From positions 62,001 to 126,000 of the forward strand of contig NZ_FQVA01000003.1 in NCBI RefSeq assembly GCF_900129095.1: 64,000 bases of DNA, written 5' to 3'. The notes beneath the pieces were generated by a model that saw only the letters and a program-made list of their open reading frames with translations, was not told the DNA's origin and searched no databases. Position numbers and translations under genes: made by a program. Below are positions 51,190 to 60,182 of this stretch, one piece after another (positions within the stretch are counted from its first letter, which is position 1; every line of letters starts with the position of its first letter). Source of the stretch: Microbulbifer donghaiensis (lineage in GTDB: Bacteria; Pseudomonadota; Gammaproteobacteria; Pseudomonadales; Cellvibrionaceae).

Positions 51190-52032
51190 TTAGCGCAGCT
51201 CGTTCGGCTGCACGTGATCCATATCACCGTAGTCGAGGTTCTCCCCGGCCATGCCCCAGATAAAGGTGTAATTGCTGGTGCCGACACCGGAGTGCAGCGA
51301 CCAGGTGGGTGAGATCACCGCCTGTTCGTTGGCCATCCAAATGGTCCGCGTCTGCTGGGGCGGTCCCATAAAATGGCAGACGGCCTGGTCTTCCGGCAGG
51401 TTGAAATACATATAGGCTTCCATGCGGCGGCTGTGGGTGTGGCACGGCATCGTATTCCAGACACTGCCCGGTGCGAGTTCGGTCATGCCCATCTGCAACT
51501 GGCAGGTTTCCAGCACATCGCTCACCAGCAATTTGCGCAGGGTGCGCTGATTGCAGGTCTCGCTCGCCCCCAGCTCGATAACCTGGGCGTCGCCCTGCCC
51601 GACTTTGCGGGTCGGGCACGCGCGGTGCGCCGGGGTCGAGTTGATATAGAATTTCGCCGGCGAAGATTTCACGTTGCTGGAAAATTTCACCTCTTTGGAA
51701 CCGCGGCTCACGTACAGTGCTTCCTTGGTGCCGATTTCATAAACGGTACCGTCCACTTCCACGCAGCCCGGGCCGCCGACGTTGATGACGCCCAGTTCGC
51801 GGCGCTCGAGGAAATAATCCGCCTTCAGCGTGTCGACGGTTTCCAGCTTCACTTCTTCCGCCACCGGCATCACACCGCCCACGATCATGCGATCCACGTG
51901 GGTGTAGGTAATGCGCACGGTGTCCGCTTCAAACAATGTCGGCACCAGGAATTCCTGGCGCAGGCGCTCGGTATCGTAGTTTACATAGTCCGCCGGATGG
52001 CAGGCGAAACGCTCATCGAATACAGTGGTCAT
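51190..52032 (-). CDS. kduI: 5-keto-4-deoxyuronate isomerase
   Basis: 280 aa cupin. Isomerises 4-deoxy-L-threo-5-hexosulose uronate, the product of unsaturated galacturonate, to 2,5-diketo-3-deoxygluconate. Start MTTVFDERFACHPADYVNYDTERLR; ITYTHVDRMIVGGVMPV; metal-binding MPCHTHSRRMEAYMYF (His-x-His and Glu); and the C-terminal WGMAGENLDYGDMDHVQPNELR. Upstream gene is the DUF4861-GH105 fusion, 44 bp away, then this gene and kduD, in pathway order. Confidence 0.94.
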   Translation of the reverse strand: MTTVFDERFACHPADYVNYDTERLRQEFLVPTLFEADTVRITYTHVDRMIVGGVMPVAEEVKLETVDTLKADYFLERRELGVINVGGPGCVEVDGTVYEIGTKEALYVSRGSKEVKFSSNVKSSPAKFYINSTPAHRACPTRKVGQGDAQVIELGASETCNQRTLRKLLVSDVLETCQLQMGMTELAPGSVWNTMPCHTHSRRMEAYMYFNLPEDQAVCHFMGPPQQTRTIWMANEQAVISPTWSLHSGVGTSNYTFIWGMAGENLDYGDMDHVQPNELR

Positions 52033-52076
52033 GATCTTCTCCCCTCTTGTTGACTTCCGGGTGAATCTTCAATGCT

Positions 52077-54590
52077 TCAGGATTTGGTTTTCAGCAGCTT
52101 GTACATCTCAACCCCGGCGGTGATAAACGGCGCCGTGCCCTTTGGGTCGTCGTCGTAAATCGGCTCGCTCATGTAATATTCGTAACTGCCATCGCGGCCA
52201 TAGCCTAGGCCTGCCACCTGACACATATCGGTGATACTGATGGTTCCGTCGGCGTGGACCTGCACGAACTCGTCGAGCAAGCCCTGATAAGCCTTTTTGG
52301 CCGTGTCCAGATATTTATCTTTCGGCAGGTAGCCCTGGTTGAGGGCCTTGGCATAGAAGTAAGCGAACATCGCGCTGGCGGTGGACTCGCGGTAGTTGGC
52401 GCGCTCTCCCGGCCTGTCGATAATCTGCCACCAAGTGCCGGTTTCCGGGTCCTGGTGCTGTTCAATCACCGGTGCCAGCTCGGCAATCATATTCAGCAGA
52501 TACTCGCGCTCCTGGACATTTTCTTCGGGAATAAAATCCAGCACGTCGACTAATGCCATTGCCAGCCAGCCCATGCCGCGGGCCCAGTGGTAGCCGGAAA
52601 GTCCGCTTTCCCCGTCCGCCCAGACCTGCTCGCGCTTTTCATCCCAAGCGTGGTAATACAGACCCGTGTCCGGATTCTTCAGTCGCTTGTGCACCAGCTT
52701 GAATTCCGCCAGCACTTCTTCGACATCGGGCGACTCGTGCATCAACTGCTCGTAATGTGCGAGGAACGGAATCCCCATATAGACACCATCGAGCCACACC
52801 TGGTAGGGGTAGCGCTTCTTGTGCCAGAAAGCCCCCTCGGAAGTGCGCGGATGGTGCACCAGCTGTTCGCGGAGCGTATCGACTGCTTTCTTATAGCGCT
52901 CACCATGTCCGCGCTCGTACAGGCGCAGCAGCATGGTGCCGGCGCGCACGCTGTCGATATTGTATTTTTCCTGCACGTAGCCATTGATACTGCCATCGTC
53001 GTTGACGAAAGATCCCATAACCTGCTCTACCGCCTGGACGTAACGCGTATCAGGGGCTACCTGGTTCAGTTCGTCGTAGGCCTGCATCACCATGCCGGTG
53101 GTGTACTCAAAATAGGACGGGCGTTTGCGGATATGGTCGTACCCACCAAAGGCATAGTCGAGGGTTTTGCGCTCCAGCTCCGAGTCCGCCAGTCGCTTGC
53201 TCCACCCGAGCGCCGCGTCGGCGGTCAGCGGCTGCTGGGTGGCGGCCTCGCTCACGGCAGTGGTCAGGCGCTGGCGCAGCGGCATGGTGAGTTTTTCCGC
53301 TTCCCGCTGCAGATAGCTCTCAAACTGCCCCTTGCTGGTGATGGGTCCGTGCCGGCTCTCGACCTCTTTTTCCCAGGCCGCAACGAAATAGTATTGAATC
53401 TCGCTGTCCGCAGGCTTCAGCACCAGGACCTGGTTGTGCTCGTCGCTGGTCACCTCGTCGATGGCCTTGCGCTTCACCAGCACGCCCATGCCCAGGTTGC
53501 TGCCCTCCAGCGACTGGGCACCGTAAGTGCCGATATAGGTCCAGGCGTGACCGGTAATATCCATATCACCAACAATCAGTTCGGTTCCCGGGTGGTCGAC
53601 GATACCGGCCACCAGGTTTTCCAGCTCCGTGCTGGTTTTCGCATTCACTTCAACCAGACGGCTGCCGGCGTGCATGGACAGCACGGCACGCAAGTCCGTC
53701 TGCTTGTCTGCGGTCGGCTGCCACCCCTGATAATCCAGCACAAAGGACGAATAGAGGCCGCCATTATTGGCAACCTGTACGGACCAGTTCTGCACGTCAC
53801 TGACGCGCACGACTTGTTCACCATCCCAGAAGCCGTAGCCGCCGACGCCCAGCGCACTGCCCACCTTCAGGATATCCATGCCCCAGTCGGACATTTCGTG
53901 GTAGGAGTCAAAGCCGTCCTGGCCAACGCCCTGCAACACCGGCGCCTGGGTGCGCTTGCCGAAAATATCGAAACCGTTGCGCCAGTCGAGATACACGCGG
54001 TAAGCGACCAGATCCGATTCGATCCCGGGTCCCTCGTAGCGGATAAAGAAAGAGTGGTCGGTGTGTTCGGCCGGCACTTCCAGTTTTTTTACGTTCTGGA
54101 AGCTGCCACCTTCATACTTTCTTTCCACCCACTGGCCACCGACCTTGTGGGAAATTTCCGCCTGCGTGCGCTTGTCCACCTCGGTAGCCAAGTCTGTTTC
54201 GACAAGACGTAAATTCAGGGTTTCGTCGACCCCCACGTCGACAGTAAACAGTATCCCGTCATTGCTGCCATCGGCATCCTTATCGATCGCCTGCACCGGG
54301 ATCTGCTGCGCTTGGTTCCATATCGCAATCGGCACTGAAAAATTGCGCTCGAGACCGAGTTCGTAGTAGCTGAGATAGACCGCTTCGTCCAGGCGCGGGA
54401 AATCCGATGGGTTCGACAGTTCGAGGGTTGCGATGAAATCAGATTCCACCGGCGCAGACACCGCCTGTGGCGCACCGGACTCTGCAGTTGGTGCCGTTTT
54501 TTCTCCACAGGCAAGCAGGGTTGCTGCGGCGAGGGAAAACGCGAGCGCGTTGGCACCATATTTCAAAGCTGGCTTGCGAATCAGTTTCAC
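52077..54590 (-). CDS. DUF4861-GH105 fusion lipoprotein (unsaturated rhamnogalacturonyl/galacturonyl hydrolase)
   Basis: 837 aa from GTG 54590, where GGAG is six bases upstream; longer frames begin without ribosome sites. Lipobox LLAC gives Cys about residue 28. The N-terminal half (about 45-435) matches DUF4861: ISHKVGGQWVERKYEGGSF, YRVYLDWRNGFDIFGKR, SYHEMSDWGMDILKVGSALGVGGYGFWD, VILVGDMDITGHAW-like text. The C-terminal half (about 465-835) is GH105: NIDSVRAGTMLLRLYE (catalytic Asp region), YPYQVWLDGVYMGIPFLAHYE (second Asp), GYHWARGMGWLAMALVDVLD and STASAMFAYFYAKA. GH105 enzymes hydrate unsaturated uronates from lyase products. The DUF4861 role is unknown. Confidence 0.85.
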   Translation of the reverse strand: MKLIRKPALKYGANALAFSLAAATLLACGEKTAPTAESGAPQAVSAPVESDFIATLELSNPSDFPRLDEAVYLSYYELGLERNFSVPIAIWNQAQQIPVQAIDKDADGSNDGILFTVDVGVDETLNLRLVETDLATEVDKRTQAEISHKVGGQWVERKYEGGSFQNVKKLEVPAEHTDHSFFIRYEGPGIESDLVAYRVYLDWRNGFDIFGKRTQAPVLQGVGQDGFDSYHEMSDWGMDILKVGSALGVGGYGFWDGEQVVRVSDVQNWSVQVANNGGLYSSFVLDYQGWQPTADKQTDLRAVLSMHAGSRLVEVNAKTSTELENLVAGIVDHPGTELIVGDMDITGHAWTYIGTYGAQSLEGSNLGMGVLVKRKAIDEVTSDEHNQVLVLKPADSEIQYYFVAAWEKEVESRHGPITSKGQFESYLQREAEKLTMPLRQRLTTAVSEAATQQPLTADAALGWSKRLADSELERKTLDYAFGGYDHIRKRPSYFEYTTGMVMQAYDELNQVAPDTRYVQAVEQVMGSFVNDDGSINGYVQEKYNIDSVRAGTMLLRLYERGHGERYKKAVDTLREQLVHHPRTSEGAFWHKKRYPYQVWLDGVYMGIPFLAHYEQLMHESPDVEEVLAEFKLVHKRLKNPDTGLYYHAWDEKREQVWADGESGLSGYHWARGMGWLAMALVDVLDFIPEENVQEREYLLNMIAELAPVIEQHQDPETGTWWQIIDRPGERANYRESTASAMFAYFYAKALNQGYLPKDKYLDTAKKAYQGLLDEFVQVHADGTISITDMCQVAGLGYGRDGSYEYYMSEPIYDDDPKGTAPFITAGVEMYKLLKTKS

Positions 54591-54654
54591 TGACGTCTCC
54601 ACGAATTCGGTTATTGTTCTGTATTTCTGACCCATGCATTTACGGACCAGATTG

Positions 54655-54726
54655 AAAAAACGGCCGCGTGCGATCTCGAACCCACCCTGTCCAGGGTGAT
54701 TGGCTGATTCCCGCACTCGGCCGTTT
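54655..54726 (-). terminator. Large hairpin with T run between the second receptor gene and the GH105 gene
   Basis: On the minus strand AAACGGCCGAGTGCG and CGCACGCGGCCGTTT pair (one mismatch in 15), followed by TTTTT. The long loop holds a second hairpin ACCCTG/CAGGGT. A smaller stem AGCCCG/CGGGCT lies at 54747-54767. It can end transcripts of the receptor gene or let part of them run into the GH105 gene. Confidence 0.65.
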
Positions 54727-54793
54727 CAGGTACCACTTTAAATGTGAGCCCGACGATACGCCGGGCTACAGTCTGCTCGGTGACAAGTTCCGA

Positions 54794-57430
54794 TTAGAAC
54801 TTGTACTGAGCACCTACGTAGTACTGACGACCGTAAGTGTGATCCACCACAATGCGGCCGGAACTATCGATCATCTGGCGATTGGGCTCGTCGGTGAGGT
54901 TGATACCCTCGAAGCTCAACTTCCAGTTATCGTTCAGGTGATAGCTGGCGACAAAGTCGATATTGGCGGTGCCTTCGGTGTACTCGGTGTCATTGCCGTT
55001 GCGAACACCAGCCGGAGATTGAGTCAGGTAGTCATCGCGCATCGCATAGGAAACCCGAGCACTAAAGTCATCCTTCTCGTAATAGACGGTGGCGTTGTAG
55101 GCATTTTCGGACATTCCCACCAATACGTCGTACAGCGGATCTTCCTTGGTGCCGTAGTTCATCTCTGAGTCTACATAGGTGTAGTTCAGGATCAGGCCGA
55201 AATTGTCGAAGAACACCTGCTGATATTGCAGCTCGATACCGGAAATCTCGCCGCCCTCGCCGTTGACGTTGCGGCTGATTGCCCAGGGGCTGTTCTCATC
55301 GTAGGTACCTTCGTCGCGCAGCAGAGAAGCGTCAAAGCCGGTATCCGCCCAGCTTCCCTCGTCAGTGGTGCGGGTAATAAAGGAATCCACATCTTTGTAG
55401 AAGTAGGCCGCGGCGAACACCGCCTCATCGGCGAAGTACCACTCGTAAGAGAGATCGAAGGCGCGAGCGCGGAACGGATCCAGTTTCGGGTTGCCGTAGC
55501 TCACGGTACCGTTGAACTGATCGATACTACCGCCCGGCGTCAGCTGACCGAGTTCCGGCCTGGCCATTACATCCGCAGCGGAGAAGCGCACCACCATGTC
55601 TTCGTGTACGTCCAGCGCCAGATTCAAAGACGGCAGGGTGTCGGTGTACTCGTTGTCTACACTCACCTGTATCAGTTCGTCGTTCAAATCCGTAAAGCCG
55701 GTGGAGTCCACTTCGGTCGTTACGTGGCGCACACCGAAGTTTCCGCGCAGGGGCAGGCCGGCCAGTTCGGCGTTCCAGCCCAACTGGAGGTAAACACCGG
55801 TGTCATCCTCTTTAACGTTGCGGATGTCCTGCGCGCGGGGCGCCATGCCGGCGGCGACCTGGGCGCTGTAAGTGCTGAGGGTAGAGTGCACGTCCGGCGA
55901 GAACCAGGTAACGCCGTTCATGCTGGTACTGCCACCCTTCAGAGTGGATGCGGAAATGTTGTCACTGCCAAACTTCGGTCCGGAACGGTTTTCTTCCACA
56001 TCGAACTCGAAGCTCTTGCTGGAGACGCCACCCTTCAGGCTCATCTGATCATTCAGATCGAACTCCAGGTTGAAAGCGAGGGTGTCAAAGCTGTTGTCGA
56101 CGCTCTGCGGGCGGTGGCGCAGCTCGACAAACTGGAAGTTATCCGGATTGGACGTATCGAAACCGCCGAAGTCGATACTGCCCTTCGAAGTGGTCGCGTT
56201 GTAGCTAAAGCTGTCCTGCACGTCGATGGCATCCACGATCGCGGTGGTCTGCATCGGGTTGTCAAAGCTGGACTCGGAGGCACCCCACAGCATATCGCCG
56301 CGCAGGCGATCACTAAAGTCGTGCGAGGCACGGATGGAGAATTGATCGAACTGGGTCTCCAGTTCGTCGTAGCGGTGCTCCACGCGCAGATCGTAATTGT
56401 CTACGGTCATCGAGGTAATGGTGCCGTTGCCGTCGATGGTGTAGTCGGTAACATCGAACTCCGGGTAGTTACCGCCGTCTTTGAGGCTCACGGAGACGAA
56501 TTCTTCTTCGCGCGTGGCATCAAAACGGGAAGTCAGGTAATCCACCAGAATTTCGGTGCTGTCCGAGGGGCGGAACTGCAGGGTACCGGTAAAGCCCTGG
56601 CGCTCCTGCTCGTGGGTAAACTTGCCGTAGCGCGGAATACGCGGGAAAAAGCCTTCATTCAGCGCATCCAGTTCGCCCTGGTCGGCACAGGCGGAACAGT
56701 TGGCGATTTCTTCGCTGGCGGTCCAGCGCACGCTGGAGAAGCCCTGCTCCAGGGTATTGCGATTGGACTGCGAGTAAGTTGCCAGCCAGCCGATGGTGCC
56801 CGCTTCGTTTTTGCCGGCAACCAGGAAGGAGGTGCGCGGGTCGATTTCTTCGGACTGATCGTTGTAACCCATCTGGCCGTTAGCGGCGAAGGTGAAATTA
56901 TCGGCGTAGTCCAGCGGTCTTCCGGTATTCAGGTCTACCGTGGCACCCAGGGAACCCTCATCCAGGTCGGCAGAAGACGTCTTGTGCACGGTCAGGTTGG
57001 AGAAGAGCTCGGAAGCGAAGGTGTTGAAATCAAACGAACGGCTGCGGTTGGCACCGCCGGAGGAGTCTGCGCCACCGGTGGTGGAGACGGCTTCCAGGCC
57101 GTTGATACGCACACGGGTAAACTGGGCGCCCAGGCCGCGCACGGAAATATTGCGGCCTTCACCGGCGTCGCGGGTAATGGCTACACCCGGAATCCGCTGC
57201 AGGGATTCCGCCAGGTTCAGATCGGGGAAATCCGCAATGTCCTCGGCCAGGATTGCATCCTTACTGCCTACAGCATCGCGCTTCTGATCGAGGGCTTTGG
57301 ACAGACTGTCGCGGTAACTGGCGGTTACTTCTATTTCTTCCAGTAACTCACCGCTTTGCGATTGCGCCAGAGCCGGTACCGCGATGACGGTCATGGCCAG
57401 GGCAAGGGGTTTGAATTGGAACGTCTTCAT
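54794..57430 (-). CDS. TonB-dependent receptor (second), pectin fragment uptake
   Basis: About 878 aa from ATG 57430, where GGAG is 9 bases upstream; nearer in-frame ATG at 57439 lacks spacing. Signal peptide (MKTFQFKPLALAMTVIAVPALAQ). Plug about 28-200: GELLEEIEVTASYRDSLSKALDQKRDAVGSKDAILAEDIADFPDLNLAESLQRIPGVAITRDAGEGRNISVRGLG, TRVRINGLEAVSTTGG and VDLNTGRPLDY. Barrel follows, ending in YYVGAQYKF. This is a TonB-dependent receptor of the subtype with FPDLNLAESLQRIPGV plugs, common for polysaccharide oligomers. Operators lie directly upstream. Confidence 0.9.
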   Translation of the reverse strand: MKTFQFKPLALAMTVIAVPALAQSQSGELLEEIEVTASYRDSLSKALDQKRDAVGSKDAILAEDIADFPDLNLAESLQRIPGVAITRDAGEGRNISVRGLGAQFTRVRINGLEAVSTTGGADSSGGANRSRSFDFNTFASELFSNLTVHKTSSADLDEGSLGATVDLNTGRPLDYADNFTFAANGQMGYNDQSEEIDPRTSFLVAGKNEAGTIGWLATYSQSNRNTLEQGFSSVRWTASEEIANCSACADQGELDALNEGFFPRIPRYGKFTHEQERQGFTGTLQFRPSDSTEILVDYLTSRFDATREEEFVSVSLKDGGNYPEFDVTDYTIDGNGTITSMTVDNYDLRVEHRYDELETQFDQFSIRASHDFSDRLRGDMLWGASESSFDNPMQTTAIVDAIDVQDSFSYNATTSKGSIDFGGFDTSNPDNFQFVELRHRPQSVDNSFDTLAFNLEFDLNDQMSLKGGVSSKSFEFDVEENRSGPKFGSDNISASTLKGGSTSMNGVTWFSPDVHSTLSTYSAQVAAGMAPRAQDIRNVKEDDTGVYLQLGWNAELAGLPLRGNFGVRHVTTEVDSTGFTDLNDELIQVSVDNEYTDTLPSLNLALDVHEDMVVRFSAADVMARPELGQLTPGGSIDQFNGTVSYGNPKLDPFRARAFDLSYEWYFADEAVFAAAYFYKDVDSFITRTTDEGSWADTGFDASLLRDEGTYDENSPWAISRNVNGEGGEISGIELQYQQVFFDNFGLILNYTYVDSEMNYGTKEDPLYDVLVGMSENAYNATVYYEKDDFSARVSYAMRDDYLTQSPAGVRNGNDTEYTEGTANIDFVASYHLNDNWKLSFEGINLTDEPNRQMIDSSGRIVVDHTYGRQYYVGAQYKF

Positions 57431-57470
57431 GACTCTCATCTCCGCTTCTCTCTTTATTTTGGCAACCCGT

Positions 57471-57547
57471 TTGGTAATACCACTTATTATTAAAGCGAGC
57501 CGATAATGGCATATGGATGACCAACTGACAACTATTTGGCTGACCAA
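57471..57547 (-). promoter_or_regulatory. Cluster of GntR-type operator sites before the second receptor gene
   Basis: TTGGTAATACCAC (57471-57483) is a TGGT-N3-ACCA palindrome. TGGATGACCAA (57514-57524) and TTGGCTGACCAA (57536-57547) carry the same TTGGTCA half-site on the minus strand with a shorter spacer. Three sites in 77 bp suggest cooperative control of the receptor gene, 41-117 bp upstream of its start. Confidence 0.6.
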
Positions 57548-57615
57548 TTATCATTTATTGCGTTTTCACAGTCCGACCAGTTGAAATGAGCGCCACCGCC
57601 GCCTCTGCTGGCTCT

Positions 57616-59034
57616 TCAGCCCGGCCGGAACAGCTCCCCGTTGATGGTTACACCCTCGGTGGTCAGGCCGCTTACCTGCTCGATCACACCGAGCGATGCC
57701 GCCCGGCGGATGTCACTGCGGGAGATATGCAGGCCGCGAATCGGCGCGCGGGCGAAGCCGCGAATATGGAAGGCGCGCTGTGCCTGCTCGCAGCGCAGGT
57801 TGTCGACATAGATGTTGTAGACCTGCGGGTCGAACTGCCCCTGATCGCCCTCCTCATAGAAGAAGTTGATCACAATGACGTCCTTGACCTCGCCGATACT
57901 GACGTTGCGCACATGGATATCGTGGATCTCGCCACCGCGCATGGCGTTGGTCTTGATGCGCAGGCCCCGCTCCAGGTTCGGGCTGCTCATCACGCAGTTT
58001 TCCAGGAATACGTTGCGCACGCCGCCGGAGATCTCACTGCCCAGCACCAGGCCACCGTGACCGTCGCGCATGCGGCAGTTGCGGATGACGATGTTCTCGC
58101 TCGGCGTGGCCAGGCGGCGGCCGTCGGCGTTGCGGCCGGACTTGATCGCGATGCAGTCGTCGCCGTTGTCGAACAGGCAGTCCTCGATCAGTACGTTGCG
58201 ACAGGACTCCGGGTCGCAGCCGTCGGAATTGGGGCCGTGGCTGCGCGCGGTGACACCGCGCACGGTGACGCTGTCGCAGAGTACCGGGTGCATTACCCAG
58301 AAAGGCGAGTTCTCCAGCGTGACGCCCTCGATCAGCACATTGCTGCACTCGTAGAACTGCACCAGCGGTGGGCGCAGGTAGGCGCCTTCGGCGTAGTTGC
58401 GCTCGGAAACCGGCAGTCCCCTTTCCGCATCCTCGAACAGCGCCGTGCGCGCGGCGTGCTGGGTAGCCCCCTCATTCGAACTCTGCTCGCATTTGGTGTT
58501 CGCGCCTTTCCACGGCCACCAGGTAGCGCAGTCGGCACCACCGTCGATCACCCCTTCGCCGGTCAGCGCGACATTTTGGCAGCGGTGGGCGTAGATCAGT
58601 GGCGAATATCCCATCAGCTCCATGCCCTCCCAGCGGGTTTTCACCGCCGGCAGATAGCGCTCGGGCTCGGGGATAAAGGACAGGAGTGCGCCTTCCTGCA
58701 GGTGCAGTTCGGTGTTGGAAACCAGGTGAATGGGACCGCTGCGGTACTTGCCCGGCGGCACCACGATGCGGCCACCGCCGACTTCGCGGCAGGCCGCGAT
58801 TGCCGCCGCAAAGGCGCGACTGTCGTCACCGGTGCCATCACCGCTGGCGCCAAACTCCTTCAGATTGAAATCTCGCGCGGGGATTTTGGGAACCTGGATA
58901 GCCGCGAGAATCTTCGGTACGGCGCTCCAGGCGCCGCTGTAATCGGCCTGCGGCCGGCTCATGGCGCGCGGCAATGCCGGTAATGCCGCAAGGGCCAGGG
59001 TCGACTGCAGAAAGCCACGTCTGCTCTGTCTCAT
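57616..59034 (-). CDS. GH28-family polygalacturonase-like enzyme, Tat-exported
   Basis: 472 aa from ATG 59034. The twin-arginine signal is RQSRRGFLQSTLALAALPALPRA. The right-handed beta-helix starts with FNLKEFGASGDGTGDDSRAFAAAIAAC, a pectate-lyase-3-like/GH28 motif. GH28 catalytic residues are in GPNSDGCDPES (NSD in place of the common NTD), GDDCIAIKSG (Asp-Asp), GHGGLVLGSE (Gly-His-Gly) and RGLRIKT (Arg-Ile-Lys). It cleaves alpha-galacturonide bonds, probably from short oligomers in the periplasm. The catalytic Asp set is complete. Confidence 0.9.
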   Translation of the reverse strand: MRQSRRGFLQSTLALAALPALPRAMSRPQADYSGAWSAVPKILAAIQVPKIPARDFNLKEFGASGDGTGDDSRAFAAAIAACREVGGGRIVVPPGKYRSGPIHLVSNTELHLQEGALLSFIPEPERYLPAVKTRWEGMELMGYSPLIYAHRCQNVALTGEGVIDGGADCATWWPWKGANTKCEQSSNEGATQHAARTALFEDAERGLPVSERNYAEGAYLRPPLVQFYECSNVLIEGVTLENSPFWVMHPVLCDSVTVRGVTARSHGPNSDGCDPESCRNVLIEDCLFDNGDDCIAIKSGRNADGRRLATPSENIVIRNCRMRDGHGGLVLGSEISGGVRNVFLENCVMSSPNLERGLRIKTNAMRGGEIHDIHVRNVSIGEVKDVIVINFFYEEGDQGQFDPQVYNIYVDNLRCEQAQRAFHIRGFARAPIRGLHISRSDIRRAASLGVIEQVSGLTTEGVTINGELFRPG

Positions 59035-59116
59035 CGTTCGCTTCCCCAAATTTATTCTTGTACTGGGAATTCCAACCCTGCCAAAGCGGCAAGACCAGAA
59101 CGGGATTGCGCACCAG

Positions 59117-59129
59117 TTTGTCATACCAA
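59117..59129 (-). promoter_or_regulatory. GntR-type operator before the GH28 gene
   Basis: TTTGTCATACCAA: matches TTGGT-N3-ACCAA at all but one position, 83 bp upstream of the GH28 start. Confidence 0.6.
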
Positions 59130-59226
59130 TTTGGCAGGGGCAATAACAATGGCCAGCGAAAGGGTAAAGGCGGGGAAAAGGGAAAGGAGGGCCGGTGACG
59201 ATTGCAATCACCGGCCACGCAGTGGA

Positions 59227-59964
59227 TCAGGGCAGCGCGAAGCGCTGGCGGGCGGCATTGACTTCGCGGCGCGCGGCCTCCAGGGCCTCGGCTTCGGTGG
59301 CATCCAGCAGCTGCTGCACTACCCGCTGCAAATGATCGCGCATCGCGTTGCGCGCGCCTTCGGCGTCGCGGTTCTTGATCGCATTCAGGATCTTGCGGTG
59401 CTCTTCGATGCGCGGCTTGGAACCCGCCTGGCGCACCTTCTCGAGGATGCGCGCGGATATCGACGAGTTGTTGCGCAGCTGCCACAGGTGCTCACACACG
59501 GAGACCACAGCGTCATTGTGGGTGCCGCGGGCAACCTGCAGGTGGAACTTCTCGTCCGCCACTTCGGCCGTTGCCTCGGTGGCGTTCTCGGCGATCATTT
59601 CCTGCAGAATCTGCTCCAGTTCGGCGATTTCCTCAGCGCTCATCTGGCGCGCGGCCAGGCCAGCGGCCTCACCCTCGAACATGATGCGCGCCTGCAGAAT
59701 CTCAAAGGGGCCGATATCGGAATCGGTAGCCGTGAAGCTACCGGCATCGGCATCCACCACGTAGACACCGGAACCACCCTTCACCTCGACGCAGCCGGCA
59801 ATCTCGAGCGCGATGATTGCCTCGCGTATCGTCGGCCGGCTGACCTCAAAACGCTCCGCCAGCTTGCGCTCCGCCGGCAGGCGGGTGCCGGGCGGGTAGT
59901 CGCCGGCGGCAATGGCGGCGGCCAGTTGCTCCGCCACCTGTTGATACAGTCGCGCACCCTGCAT
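59227..59964 (-). CDS. FadR-subfamily GntR regulator, predicted controller of the pectin locus
   Basis: 245 aa from ATG 59964 with GGAG ten bases upstream; the TTG at 59979 lies on the Shine-Dalgarno itself. The N-terminal winged helix (about 5-70) has LYQQVAEQLAAAIAAGDYPPGTRLPAERKLAERFEVSRPTIREAI. The C-terminal FCD domain (about 90-225) has metal-ligand positions DEKFHLQVARG, HRKILNAI and MRDHLQRV. Such regulators (UxuR/ExuR/KdgR-like) bind uronates or KDG and release the operator. Divergent from uxaA; TTGGT half-sites in the shared promoter suggest self-regulation. Target set is inferred from the site search by eye. Confidence 0.88.
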   Translation of the reverse strand: MQGARLYQQVAEQLAAAIAAGDYPPGTRLPAERKLAERFEVSRPTIREAIIALEIAGCVEVKGGSGVYVVDADAGSFTATDSDIGPFEILQARIMFEGEAAGLAARQMSAEEIAELEQILQEMIAENATEATAEVADEKFHLQVARGTHNDAVVSVCEHLWQLRNNSSISARILEKVRQAGSKPRIEEHRKILNAIKNRDAEGARNAMRDHLQRVVQQLLDATEAEALEAARREVNAARQRFALP

Positions 59965-59978
59965 GCGGTGTGTCTCCA

Positions 59979-60094
59979 ATTGGTCAATTTAGGCTGTCGC
60001 GCAGTTTAGCAGATGGGGCTTAACCGCAACAACAGATCTTCTGCCACAACAGTCTTACCAAAATTCAAAATATTCAGATTGCGGCCTTACCAAT
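59979..60094. promoter_or_regulatory. TTGGT half-sites in the gntR-uxaA intergenic region
   Basis: ATTGGTCAATTT at 59979-59990, and minus-strand TTGGTAAG at 60054-60062 and 60086-60094. The 60086 copy is in the context GGCCTTACCAATA, nearly the same as GGCCTTACCATAA at 46921 before uxaC. Confidence 0.5.
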
Positions 60095-60182
60095 ATAGTG
60101 CTAGATTGCAACCAATCAAAGTACATAGATCGACAACAATAATATTTCTGGCCGCGAAAGGCGTTGCGGAGTCAGTGTACCG

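Noticed and set aside
52587..54212. 541-codon + strand open frame opposite the DUF4861-GH105 gene
   Set aside because: No ribosome site or family motif; the - strand protein is well supported.
55226..57346. 706-codon + strand open frame opposite the second receptor gene
   Set aside because: The opposite strand encodes a full TonB-dependent receptor with plug and barrel motifs; the long frame is a GC shadow.
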